Shown here: one piece after another, positions 47,542-56,003 of the stretch
How the letters are laid out: each line of letters begins with the position of its first letter
Numbering within the stretch: position 1 is the stretch's first letter
Assembly: GCF_041687215.1 (NCBI RefSeq)
Contig: NZ_JAWLCI010000004.1
Coordinates: 1-64,000 of the forward strand
Length of the DNA stretch: 64,000 nucleotides
Origin: Mariniphaga sp041687215
Lineage (GTDB): Bacteria; Bacteroidota; Bacteroidia; Bacteroidales; Prolixibacteraceae
Direction of reading: 5' to 3'
Program-made: the position numbers and the translations under genes
The notes under the pieces: model-generated
Databases searched by the model: none
What the model was told of the DNA's origin: nothing
Seen by the model: the letters and a program-made list of their open reading frames with translations, nothing else

Positions 47542-49401
47542 ATGAAACGAATAATGATAGTATTTACTCTCATATTGAGTTATTTTACCATTCTTGGGCA
47601 ACGGTCAAATTCAATCTTCCTCGAAGCCGAAAACTTCCAGAACAAAGGCGGCTGGGTAGTTGATCAGCAGTTTATGTATTTGATGGGGTCTTCCTATCTT
47701 TTAGCGCATGGAATGGGCGTTCCGGTTGTCGATGCGGAAATAACTGTTGAATTCCCTTCAACCGGGGAATACAACGTTTTTGTAAGAACGTTCAACTGGA
47801 CCTCTCCCTGGTATGATGGTGAGGGGCCGGGAAAATTTCAGTTGCTGGTAAACGGAGAAAAAACAGGTACAACCTTAGGTGCTTCGGGTTCGGAATGGCT
47901 GTGGCAAAATGCCGGTAAAGTAAACATTTCCGGTAAAAATGCAACGATTGCCCTGCACGACCTCACCGGTTTTAACGGCCGGGTGGATGCCATTTATTTC
48001 ACTAAAGAAAATACACCTCCCCCCGGAGAGCTGAAGGCTTTGGCCAAATTTCGTAAAAAACAACTTGACATTCCCAAAAAACCTGAAAAAGCAGGCGAAT
48101 TCGACCTGGTAGTAGTTGGCGGTGGAGTGGCCGGAACAGCAGCGGCTATTTCGGCAGCCAGACTTGGTTTGCAGGTAGCACTCATTCAGGACCGCCCGGT
48201 GCTGGGGGGCAACAACAGTTCAGAAGTCCGGGTTCACCTCGGGGGCAGAATTAATGCTGAACCTTATCCTGCCTTGGGCGATGTAATAAAAGAAATTGGC
48301 CCGTCGCGCGGAGGAAATGCACAACCGGCAGAGTATTACGAGGATGAAAAGAAAATGGAGATGGTGCTTGCCGAAGACAACATTTCGCTGTTTACAAGTT
48401 ACCGGGCATTCGCAGTAAAAACAAAAGGTTCGAGAATTACCGAGGTGCATGCCCGGCATATTGAAACTTCAAAAGAACTTACTTTTACGGCGCCACTGTT
48501 CGCCGACTGCACCGGCGACGGTACCATCGGTTTTCTGGCCGGCGCCGACTATGCCATGGGACGTGAGGGGCGCGACGAATTTGGCGAACCCACCGCACCC
48601 GAAGTGGCCGATAAAATGACCATGGGCTCTTCGGTTCAGTGGTATTCGGTGGAGGAAAACCAACCGGTTAGTTTCCCGGAATTTCAGTACGGAGTGGAAT
48701 TCAATGAAAAAAATACCGAAAAAGTAACCATGGGCGAATGGACCTGGGAAACAGGAATGAACTTCGACCAGATTAATGATTTTGAACGCATTCGCGATTA
48801 CGGACTGCTGGTGGTTTATTCCAACTGGTCGTCGTTGAAAAATTCCCCTTCAACAAAAAATGAATACAGTAACCGCAGGCTCGAATGGGTCGCTTACATT
48901 GCCGGGAAACGGGAATCGCGCCGCCTGCTGGGAGACCTGATTCTGAAAGAACAGGACATTACAGATTATGTAGTTTACCCGGATGCTTCGGCGCCAACCA
49001 CCTGGACCATTGACCTGCACTACCCCGACCCGAAAAACACGGAACATTTTCCGGATATGGAGTTCAAATCCATTGCAGTGCATAAAAAAATTCATCCGTA
49101 CCCGATTCCTTACCGCTGTTTCTACTCACGAAATGTGGACAACCTGTTTATGGCCGGACGCAACATTAGTGTTACCCACGTAGCGTTGGGAACCGTTCGG
49201 GTAATGCGCACCACTGGTATGGTGGGTGAGGTAGTTGGAATGGCTGCATCAATTGCAACAAAAAACAAAACCAATCCACGAGGCGTTTACCAAAATCATC
49301 TGCCCGAATTAAAAGCACTGATGGACAAAGGCGTGGGCAAATACGATGCGGAAAATATGCAGAAATACAATGAAGGTTCCACTTTGGGGCCGAAACAATA
49401 A
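47542..49401 (+). CDS. Secreted FAD-dependent oxidoreductase with N-terminal beta-sandwich
   Basis: A 619-residue exported protein with a signal peptide ending near residue 19-20. Residues 25-155 form a beta-sandwich of the golvesin/xanthan-lyase or carbohydrate-binding kind (FPSTGEYNVFVRTFNWTSPW, RVDAIYF). Residues 187-600 are a FAD_oxidored-type flavoenzyme: the dinucleotide motif VVGGGVAGTAAA is at 191-202, GGNNSSEVRVHLGG follows, FADCTGDGTIGFLAGADYAM is the second signature, and FMAGRNISVTHVALG closes the FAD site. It could oxidise a sugar hydroxyl on a bound glycan. The next gene encodes a flavin-binding-like protein, which suggests an electron partner. Substrate is unknown. Confidence 0.85.
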   Translation: MKRIMIVFTLILSYFTILGQRSNSIFLEAENFQNKGGWVVDQQFMYLMGSSYLLAHGMGVPVVDAEITVEFPSTGEYNVFVRTFNWTSPWYDGEGPGKFQLLVNGEKTGTTLGASGSEWLWQNAGKVNISGKNATIALHDLTGFNGRVDAIYFTKENTPPPGELKALAKFRKKQLDIPKKPEKAGEFDLVVVGGGVAGTAAAISAARLGLQVALIQDRPVLGGNNSSEVRVHLGGRINAEPYPALGDVIKEIGPSRGGNAQPAEYYEDEKKMEMVLAEDNISLFTSYRAFAVKTKGSRITEVHARHIETSKELTFTAPLFADCTGDGTIGFLAGADYAMGREGRDEFGEPTAPEVADKMTMGSSVQWYSVEENQPVSFPEFQYGVEFNEKNTEKVTMGEWTWETGMNFDQINDFERIRDYGLLVVYSNWSSLKNSPSTKNEYSNRRLEWVAYIAGKRESRRLLGDLILKEQDITDYVVYPDASAPTTWTIDLHYPDPKNTEHFPDMEFKSIAVHKKIHPYPIPYRCFYSRNVDNLFMAGRNISVTHVALGTVRVMRTTGMVGEVVGMAASIATKNKTNPRGVYQNHLPELKALMDKGVGKYDAENMQKYNEGSTLGPKQ

Positions 49402-49429
49402 AAACTGTTTGGCAAATTAGCTGTTATTT

Positions 49430-49459
49430 ATTCACAGGGAAACTTTTTTCCCTGTGAAT
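49430..49459 (+). terminator. Strong hairpin between the FAD and FMN-like genes
   Basis: Perfect 13-base arms, ATTCACAGGGAAA (49430-49442) and TTTCCCTGTGAAT (49447-49459), around a CTTT loop. There is no T-tract after it, so it may be an mRNA stabiliser or weak terminator within the cluster. Confidence 0.55.
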
Positions 49460-49488
49460 TAAACAGATAAAAGTTATAAGTATAAAAT

Positions 49489-50598
49489 ATGCTTTTCGTA
49501 AAAAAATATCTTTTAGCCATTTTGGTTGGATGCGGAATCCTGCTTTTTACAAGTTTTTCCAACACATTCCCGGACCGTCCGGAAACCGGATTCTGGGCCA
49601 TGGAAGGAACATTGGTTACCCATTATTTTGAAGATAAAACGGATTCCCTTTCCGGACCGGAACTATTCGAATTGCAGGACAAAAACGGACTGCCTATCTG
49701 GTTTGGCCGGCATATTTTTAAAGATGTGTGCATCTCCGGTGAATGTAAAATGATTCGATTGTGGTTGTTCTGGGATGGTGCCGGCAATTACCTCGGTATG
49801 CAAGTTCCTGAAGAGGAACCACTCACCAAATCGGACCATACTGAGTTTGAACCGGAAGATTACGAAAAACTGGAAAACATCCTTGGTGACACTTCCTCCA
49901 TTTTGAAAACACTGAAACAGGAAGACCTGATTATTGTGCCCGACTCTATTGACCCTTATGAAGTGGACGGATACACGGCAGCCACCCAACCCACGCTGGC
50001 CGAAGTGGTGGTAAAAGATGCCGTTTACACGTGCCATACGCTGTGGCATACGGTTTACGGCCCGGTTCAAGCCGAAATTTTCAGGATTCTGGAAAACAAT
50101 CTGAATAATGAATTCCTTTCCAAAATGTTCGAAAGTAAAAAACCGCAATACATTTCATGGGCCATAAAAAGTGTTGAAAATCATCCGGAATACCATGCCG
50201 GCTTTTACCCGGAAATCATGGAATACATCAGTTCGGAAAATCCAGCTTTGGCTAATCAGGCACTGGGTTATTTCCGTTCAGAACTTCTGGAAGACACAGC
50301 AATCCAACTCCAACTTGTTCAGAAAATGGAAGATGCAGACACTGACATGAGCATCAAATACGAAATTCTTTGGAAATTTATCGGGTTTGGCGACATTCAT
50401 CAAAATGCTGTTGCAGATCTTTTGAAACTATTTGCCGGTCAGAAAATTGGTGTGGGAGCTTATAATTTAATTTTAAGGTTGGTTTCTCCCGGACATATCC
50501 ATGAAAATGAACAAATTGCTCAACTTTTAACACAACTTTCCGAAGACGAAAATGGTTATGTGCGGAACCTAACCAAAAGAAAGCTGGATGAGAAGTAA
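49489..50598 (+). CDS. Exported protein with FMN-binding-like domain and HEAT-like tail
   Basis: A 369-residue protein with an N-terminal signal or anchor (about 8-24). Residues 60-190 resemble a periplasmic FMN-binding domain: LWLFWDGAGNYLGMQVPEEE, then the motif DGYTAAT at 160-166, which fits the D-x-x-(S/T)-(G/A)-A-T consensus where ApbE attaches FMN to a Thr; T169 (TAATQPT) is the candidate acceptor. Cys81 and Cys86 lie just before. Residues about 215-369 are helical repeats of HEAT type (SWAIKSVENHPEYHAGFYPE, GYVRNLTKRKL). It follows the FAD oxidoreductase in the same direction. I infer a role in electron transfer, but this is not a standard family assignment. Confidence 0.65.
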   Translation: MLFVKKYLLAILVGCGILLFTSFSNTFPDRPETGFWAMEGTLVTHYFEDKTDSLSGPELFELQDKNGLPIWFGRHIFKDVCISGECKMIRLWLFWDGAGNYLGMQVPEEEPLTKSDHTEFEPEDYEKLENILGDTSSILKTLKQEDLIIVPDSIDPYEVDGYTAATQPTLAEVVVKDAVYTCHTLWHTVYGPVQAEIFRILENNLNNEFLSKMFESKKPQYISWAIKSVENHPEYHAGFYPEIMEYISSENPALANQALGYFRSELLEDTAIQLQLVQKMEDADTDMSIKYEILWKFIGFGDIHQNAVADLLKLFAGQKIGVGAYNLILRLVSPGHIHENEQIAQLLTQLSEDENGYVRNLTKRKLDEK

Positions 50599-50729
50599 AA
50601 AAAATTTTCCGGAAACGGAATTTGTTTTTCACCTAAGAAGTTCACATTTGCAATTATTCCCCTAAAGTTTTTAAGTTTGTATGGTATGTGATTTTTTGTA
50701 CAAATTACCGACATGAAAAAAAACTTATC

Positions 50730-52142
50730 ATGAACAAAACAATTCTTCTCCTGCCTTTTTCCCTGCTGGTTTTTACTGCATGTCAAAATCATAATAAAGA
50801 TGAAAAGAAATCCCAACCGCCCAACATCATTCTCATTAATGTGGATGACATGGGCTGGCGCGATGTGGGATTTATGGGTTCGGAATACTACGAAACTCCT
50901 AATCTTGATGCATTAGCTGCCGACGGGATGATTTTCACCAATGCGTATGCTTCGGCTTCCAATTGCGCACCCAGCCGCGCCTGCATGATGAGCGGGCAAT
51001 GGTCGCCCAGACATGGAATTTTTACAGTGGGCACACCGGAAAGAGGCGAAAGCAAACATAGGAAGCTTATTCCGGTTCCCAACAACACTGCCCTACCCGA
51101 CAGCATTTATACCCTGGCCGAAGCTTTAAAAGATGCCGGATATACAACCTGCCATGCCGGCAAATGGCACCTGAGTGACGATCCAACCACTCAGGGATTT
51201 GAAATCAATATCGGAGGCACTCATGCAGGGCATCCTTCCAGTTATTATCCTCCATATAAAAATGTTCCGCTCGATGCCCCTTCGGACGATTATTACCTCA
51301 CCAATTTAATCATGGATAAAACTTTGGAGTTTTTAAAAACAGTCGGAGACGAACCCTTCTTTTTAAATTATTCTCCTTATGCGGTCCACACGCCTATACA
51401 TCCGGTAAAAAATTTGTTGCCAAAATATGAAAACAAACCGGAGTGGAACGGACAAAACAATGCAGAATACGCCACCATGATTGAAAACCTGGACAGCCAG
51501 ATTGGACGGCTAATCAACGCATTGAAAGAAGCGGGAAAACTGGAGGATACATTTATTCTTTTTACTTCCGATAACGGCGGGCATTACAGAATTACCAAAC
51601 AGTGGCCGCTCCGCTCAGGTAAAGGATCTTATTACGAAGGAGGCATTCGCGAACCCATGTTTGTGCGCTGGCCGGAGAAAGTAAAACCTGGAACAAAAAC
51701 TGATGTGCCTGTAACCAACCTCGATTTTTACCCCACTTTGTTGGAAGTGGCGGGAATTGAAAAGCCTGAGGGTAAAAATCTTGACGGACAAAGCTTTATG
51801 CCGGTTTTAACGGGAACCAGAACGTTAAGGGAAAGACCGCTTTTCTGGCATTTCCCTTTTTACCTTGAAGCGTACGTAAAAAACGACACTTCCACCCAGG
51901 ATCCCACTTTCCGGACAAGACCCGGTTCCGCCATTCGGGTGGGTGATTGGAAACTCATTCAATATTTTGAAAACAACGATATTGAATTGTACAACCTGAA
52001 AGAAGACATCAGCGAAAAAAACAACCTGGCTGAATTGCATCCGGAAAAACGCAACGAGTTGCTCAACAAACTGGAAATTTGGAGAAAAGAAATCCATGCG
52101 CCGGTTCCAACGGAAATGAACCCGGAATATGCCGGTAAATAA
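50730..52142 (+). CDS. S1-family sulfatase lipoprotein
   Basis: A 470-residue sulfatase. The ATG at 50730 is used because it gives a clean lipoprotein signal (LVFTAC, Cys18); the 14 codons upstream do not fit. The formylglycine motif is CAPSR at 79-83 (NCAPSRACMMSG), the metal Asp pair is D39/D40 in LINVDDMGWRDVG, and TSDNGGHYRITKQWPLRSGK provides the second metal site and substrate Lys. The C-terminal IELYNLKEDISEKNNLAEL is complete. It resembles arylsulfatase A-type bacterial enzymes acting on monosaccharides or chain ends. It is followed by a toxin-antitoxin pair and then three more sulfatase genes. Confidence 0.93.
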   Translation: MNKTILLLPFSLLVFTACQNHNKDEKKSQPPNIILINVDDMGWRDVGFMGSEYYETPNLDALAADGMIFTNAYASASNCAPSRACMMSGQWSPRHGIFTVGTPERGESKHRKLIPVPNNTALPDSIYTLAEALKDAGYTTCHAGKWHLSDDPTTQGFEINIGGTHAGHPSSYYPPYKNVPLDAPSDDYYLTNLIMDKTLEFLKTVGDEPFFLNYSPYAVHTPIHPVKNLLPKYENKPEWNGQNNAEYATMIENLDSQIGRLINALKEAGKLEDTFILFTSDNGGHYRITKQWPLRSGKGSYYEGGIREPMFVRWPEKVKPGTKTDVPVTNLDFYPTLLEVAGIEKPEGKNLDGQSFMPVLTGTRTLRERPLFWHFPFYLEAYVKNDTSTQDPTFRTRPGSAIRVGDWKLIQYFENNDIELYNLKEDISEKNNLAELHPEKRNELLNKLEIWRKEIHAPVPTEMNPEYAGK

Positions 52143-52183
52143 AAGAGAGTTTTCATGCTGATTTTACAGACATAGAAGCAGAA

Positions 52184-52215
52184 TTTTGACTATACGACAA
52201 AACATCGTATATTGC
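52184..52215 (+). promoter_or_regulatory. Promoter of the toxin-antitoxin pair
   Basis: TTTTG at 52184-52188 and TATATTGC at 52208-52215 are separated by 19 bases, which is the spacing of the Bacteroidota consensus. The second box differs slightly from TAnnTTTG. The ATG of the antitoxin follows at 52238. Confidence 0.6.
52192..52210. promoter_or_regulatory. Likely operator for antitoxin autoregulation
   Basis: ATACGA (52192-52197) and TCGTAT (52205-52210) are inverted arms seven bases apart, lying between the two promoter boxes. A third TCGTAT is at 52217-52222. The layout fits repression by a ribbon-helix-helix antitoxin or its toxin complex. Confidence 0.55.
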
Positions 52216-52237
52216 ATCGTATTAAAAAGTTTAAGCG

Positions 52238-52447
52238 ATGAAGGTTACTGCAATAATCGATGACGAAACAATCAAAGATGCGATGAAGTATTCTGAGGCA
52301 TCTACTGTGACAGATACACTGAAAATAGCATTGAATGAATATATCAGGTTACAAAAACTGAAAAATTTGAGTACTCTGATAAAAAATCAACCCATGAAGT
52401 TTAAATACACTGCTGATCAAATTCGGAATCTCAACAGAGAGTCATGA
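52238..52447 (+). CDS. VapB-type antitoxin
   Basis: A 69-residue small protein with a short N-terminal strand (MKVTAIIDDE) and helices typical of ribbon-helix-helix antitoxins (STVTDTLKIALNEYIRLQKL). Its C-terminal part would wrap the toxin. It overlaps the PIN-domain gene as ATGA and has a promoter with an inverted repeat just upstream. The family label is inferred from the partner and size; sequence similarity alone is weak. Confidence 0.75.
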   Translation: MKVTAIIDDETIKDAMKYSEASTVTDTLKIALNEYIRLQKLKNLSTLIKNQPMKFKYTADQIRNLNRES

Positions 52448-52818
52448 GTATTATTTTGGACACCTCAATTTGGATTGAGTATTTTAAAGGTAATGCTAAT
52501 TATTTTGATACTTGTCAGCAACTGATAGAAAGAGGGGAGATTACAACCATCGAACTAATATTTGCCGAACTTTTGCAAAGCGTGCGAAGTAAAAGGGAAG
52601 TAGAAATGTTAAAGTCTTATTATGAACTGACACCAAAAGTAGAAATAAATCATCTTTGCATTTTGGCCGGAGAATATTCACAAAAAGAGAAATTGATAAA
52701 CAAAGGAATCGGCCTTATTGATGCTTGTATCATAACTGCCACCATGGCTTCCAATTCTAAATTGTGGACTCTCGATAAAAAGATTTCCGGCTTCCTAAAA
52801 AGTGAATATCTGTATTAG
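52444..52818 (+). CDS. vapC: VapC-type PIN-domain ribonuclease toxin
   Basis: A 124-residue PIN-domain protein. The acidic residues for metal binding are visible: Asp6 in ILDTSIWIEYF, Glu in IELIFAELLQSV, Asp in GLIDACIITATMA and Asp in LWTLDKKISGF. This is the usual order for VapC ribonucleases, which cut tRNA or rRNA. The gene overlaps the antitoxin by four bases. The pair lies between two sulfatase genes, where it looks like an insertion or a stability module of the locus. Confidence 0.88.
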   Translation: MSIILDTSIWIEYFKGNANYFDTCQQLIERGEITTIELIFAELLQSVRSKREVEMLKSYYELTPKVEINHLCILAGEYSQKEKLINKGIGLIDACIITATMASNSKLWTLDKKISGFLKSEYLY

Positions 52819-52844
52819 TTTCAAATTAAAAACAACAATACACC

Positions 52845-54398
52845 ATGAACAAAACAATCATTTTACTGCCCGCTGCCCTGCTCTTTTTCTCTGCCTGCCA
52901 GAATCAATCCAAAAAAAATGTTTCCCTGAGTGAAGCCGAAACGCAAAAACCCAACATCATCTATATTTTAGCCGATGATTTGGGTTATGCCGAGCTGGGT
53001 TCCTACGGCCAAACAAAAATTGAAACTCCGAACATTGATGCACTGGCCAAAAACGGAATGCGGTTTACCCAGCACTACACCAGTTCACCGGTTTGTGCAC
53101 CCGCCCGCTGCATGTTGTTAACCGGCATGCACTCCGGCCATGCCCAAATCAGGGGCAACGACGAATGGGCCGACCGCGGCGACGTTTGGAATTTCGAAGC
53201 CATGGCTAACGATCCGAACCTGGAAGGTCAGCGACCGTTGAAACCAGGTACGCAAACCATTGGCACGATTTTGCAACAAGCCGGTTACAAAACCGGAATT
53301 GTGGGCAAATGGGGTCTGGGCGGACCGCTTACCGAAGGTATTCCCAACAAACAGGGATTCGACTTTTTCTATGGCTACAATTGCCAGCGGCAGGCGCATA
53401 CCTACTTCCCGGTGCACCTCTGGAAAAATACCGAAAAAGTACTGCTCAACAACAAAATGGTCCCTCCGCGCACAGGACTCCCGGAAGGGGCCGATCCTTA
53501 CGAACCCGAATCATACAGCGACTTTTGGCTCACCCATTATGCTTCTGAATTGATGCAAACCGAACTCATTCAATTTATAAAAGGAAACAAAGACGAACCT
53601 TTTTTTATGTACTATGCCAATCCAATTCCTCATGTTCCGTTGCAGGCACCCATACGCTGGGTGGATTACTATGCGAAAAAATTTGGCGACGAAGAACCAT
53701 ATACCGGTGAAAAAGGTTATTTTCCGCATCGTTATCCGCGGGCTGCTTATGCGGCCATGGTTTCTTATTTCGATGAACAGGTGGGAGAAATTGTGGCCAC
53801 GCTCAAAGAACTCGGATTGTATGAAAACACCCTCATTATTTTTTCCAGTGATAACGGCCCCAGTTTTAACGGGGGTACCGACTCCCCCTGGTTCGACAGC
53901 GCGCACCCGTTTAAAAGCGAGCAGGGCTGGGGTAAAGCCAATGTAACGGAAGGCGGTATCCGGATTCCTATGATAGCCCAATGGCCAGGGAAAATAGAGC
54001 CGGGTTCTGAAACCGATCTGCTTTCAGCGCATTATGATGTGTTGCCCACCCTGTGTGAAATAGTTGGAACAGAACCGGAGGGGAAAATCGACGGTATCAG
54101 CTTTTTGCCCACGCTTTTAGGCGAAGAGAACCAGAAGGAACATGAGTTTTTGTATTGGGAATTTCCGGCTTCGGGCGGGCAACAGGCCGTGCGCATGGGA
54201 AAATGGAAAGGCCTCCGGAAAAATATTTTCAAGGACGATTTGCATATTCACCTTTACAATCTGGAGGAAGATATTCAGGAACAAAACGATGTTTCAGCCC
54301 AACATCCGGAAATCGTTCAAAAAATCGAATCCATTTTTGCACAGGAACACACTCCGGCTGAAATTGAGCGGTTTAAAATAAAGCAGTTGGGGGATTAA
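52845..54398 (+). CDS. S1-family sulfatase lipoprotein (CAPAR type)
   Basis: A 517-residue sulfatase with lipobox FFSAC (Cys18). The formylglycine motif is CAPAR at 84-88, with Ala in place of the more common Ser; this variant is known among active sulfatases. D44/D45 in ILADDLGYAELGSYG and FSSDNGPSFNGGTDSPWFDS bind metal and substrate. Additional long loops (KFGDEEPYTGEKGYFPHRYP) mark a subfamily different from its neighbours. The C-terminal HLYNLEEDIQEQNDVSAQHP is complete. It probably acts in the periplasm or on the surface on a sulfated oligosaccharide. Confidence 0.93.
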   Translation: MNKTIILLPAALLFFSACQNQSKKNVSLSEAETQKPNIIYILADDLGYAELGSYGQTKIETPNIDALAKNGMRFTQHYTSSPVCAPARCMLLTGMHSGHAQIRGNDEWADRGDVWNFEAMANDPNLEGQRPLKPGTQTIGTILQQAGYKTGIVGKWGLGGPLTEGIPNKQGFDFFYGYNCQRQAHTYFPVHLWKNTEKVLLNNKMVPPRTGLPEGADPYEPESYSDFWLTHYASELMQTELIQFIKGNKDEPFFMYYANPIPHVPLQAPIRWVDYYAKKFGDEEPYTGEKGYFPHRYPRAAYAAMVSYFDEQVGEIVATLKELGLYENTLIIFSSDNGPSFNGGTDSPWFDSAHPFKSEQGWGKANVTEGGIRIPMIAQWPGKIEPGSETDLLSAHYDVLPTLCEIVGTEPEGKIDGISFLPTLLGEENQKEHEFLYWEFPASGGQQAVRMGKWKGLRKNIFKDDLHIHLYNLEEDIQEQNDVSAQHPEIVQKIESIFAQEHTPAEIERFKIKQLGD

Positions 54399-54454
54399 AA
54401 ACATTAACGTTATTTTTGAAAAACAAACTGGATTATATTCCAAAAAAGTAAAAT

Positions 54455-55993
54455 ATGAACAAATCAACCATCCTTTTATCCGTTTCCCTCCTGTTCTTTT
54501 CTGCATGTCAAAAACAGCAAAAACAGGAACAGTCTCAAACCCCCAACATCGTAATTGTTTACCTTGATGATTTGGGATATGGAGACATGGGGGCCTACGG
54601 AGCAACCGAACTGAAAACACCCAATTTCGATAGACTGGCAGAAGGCGGAGTTCGTTTTACAACAGGGTACGCCTCATCGGCTACCTGCACTCCCAGCCGC
54701 TATGCACTTTTAACAGGCGAATATCCGTGGCGAAATGAAAGCGCGAAGATTCTGCCCGGCTCAGCGCCATTGATTATCGACACAGCCAAAATGACCATTC
54801 CAAAAATGCTGAAGGAAAAGGGATATCACACCGGCATTGTTGGAAAATGGCACCTGGGACTGGGTATAGGCGATGTGGACTGGAACCAGCGTGTTTCGCC
54901 CGGCCCAAATGAGGTCGGTTTCGATTACGCTTACATTATGGCTGCCACACAGGACCGCACCCCAACAGTTTACCTTGAAAACGGTTACGTAGTTGGTTTG
55001 GAAAAAGACGACCCGCTGCTGGTAAGTTACCAGAAAAATTTTGAAGGCGAACCTACCGGCCTTGACAATCCGGAGCTGTTAAAAATGAGATGGCATCACG
55101 GGCACAACAACTCCATCCACAACGGTATTCCGCGAATCGGTTACCAAAAGGGCGGAGAAGCTGCCATGTGGGTGGATGAAGATATGGCCGATGATTTTCT
55201 TGAGATTGCACTGCAATACATCAGAGAGCAAAAAGACAATCCATTTTTTCTCTATTATGCATTGCAACAACCACATGTTCCGCGAACCCCCCACCCGCGT
55301 TTTGTGGGTTCCTCGGGAATGGGCCCACGGGGCGATGTAATTGTGGAAGCCGACTGGTGCGTGGGTGAACTGGTGAAAACACTTGAAGAGGAAGATTTGC
55401 TCGAAAATACGCTTATCGTTTTTTCCAGCGACAACGGCCCGGTTTTAAATGACGGGTATTATGACGACGCGGTTGAAAAACTGGGCGACCACAAACCCTG
55501 GGGCCCGCTTCGTGGCGGAAAATACAGCCTTTTTGAAGCCGGAACACGCGTACCTTTTGTTGCCTACTGGAAAGGGAAAATCGAACCTTCCGTTTCCGAT
55601 GCCATGGTGTCGCAGCTCGATTTGTTCTCATCGCTTGCCCAACTGGTTGGCAGTGAAAAGCAAGGTCCCGACAGCCATGAGTTACTGGATGTTTTTCTCG
55701 GAAAAAGCAACCAGGGCCGCGAAGAACTTATCCTTGAAGCGACTTCCAGAACGGCCCTGCGCAAAGGCGACTGGGCCATGATTCCGCCCTACAACGGACC
55801 TGCGGTGAATAAAATGGTCAATATTGAACTGGGCAATTCGAATGATTTTCTTTTGTATAATTTAAAAAATGATATTGGCCAGCAGAAAAACCTGGCTCAA
55901 TCGGAACCGGAAAAACTGCAGGAAATGATTGAAACTTTCCAAAGAATTCGTGGAAAAGAATTTCAGAATATTGAACAACTGGAATTGAAATAA
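54455..55993 (+). CDS. S1-family sulfatase lipoprotein
   Basis: A 512-residue sulfatase with lipobox LFFSAC (Cys18). The formylglycine motif is CTPSR at 78-82. D38/D39 in VYLDDLGYGDMGAYGA and FSSDNGPVLNDGYYDDAVEK are the metal and substrate blocks; the long region including YDDAVEKLGDHKPWGPLRGG is typical of arylsulfatases with broad bacterial distribution. GKWHLGLGIGDVDW is also conserved. The C-terminus is complete (LYNLKNDIGQQKNLAQSEP). It begins 56 bases after the previous sulfatase, and the next sulfatase begins 10 bases after it, so the series is operonic. Confidence 0.93.
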   Translation: MNKSTILLSVSLLFFSACQKQQKQEQSQTPNIVIVYLDDLGYGDMGAYGATELKTPNFDRLAEGGVRFTTGYASSATCTPSRYALLTGEYPWRNESAKILPGSAPLIIDTAKMTIPKMLKEKGYHTGIVGKWHLGLGIGDVDWNQRVSPGPNEVGFDYAYIMAATQDRTPTVYLENGYVVGLEKDDPLLVSYQKNFEGEPTGLDNPELLKMRWHHGHNNSIHNGIPRIGYQKGGEAAMWVDEDMADDFLEIALQYIREQKDNPFFLYYALQQPHVPRTPHPRFVGSSGMGPRGDVIVEADWCVGELVKTLEEEDLLENTLIVFSSDNGPVLNDGYYDDAVEKLGDHKPWGPLRGGKYSLFEAGTRVPFVAYWKGKIEPSVSDAMVSQLDLFSSLAQLVGSEKQGPDSHELLDVFLGKSNQGREELILEATSRTALRKGDWAMIPPYNGPAVNKMVNIELGNSNDFLLYNLKNDIGQQKNLAQSEPEKLQEMIETFQRIRGKEFQNIEQLELK

Positions 55994-56003
55994 AAAAAAG
56001 AAA

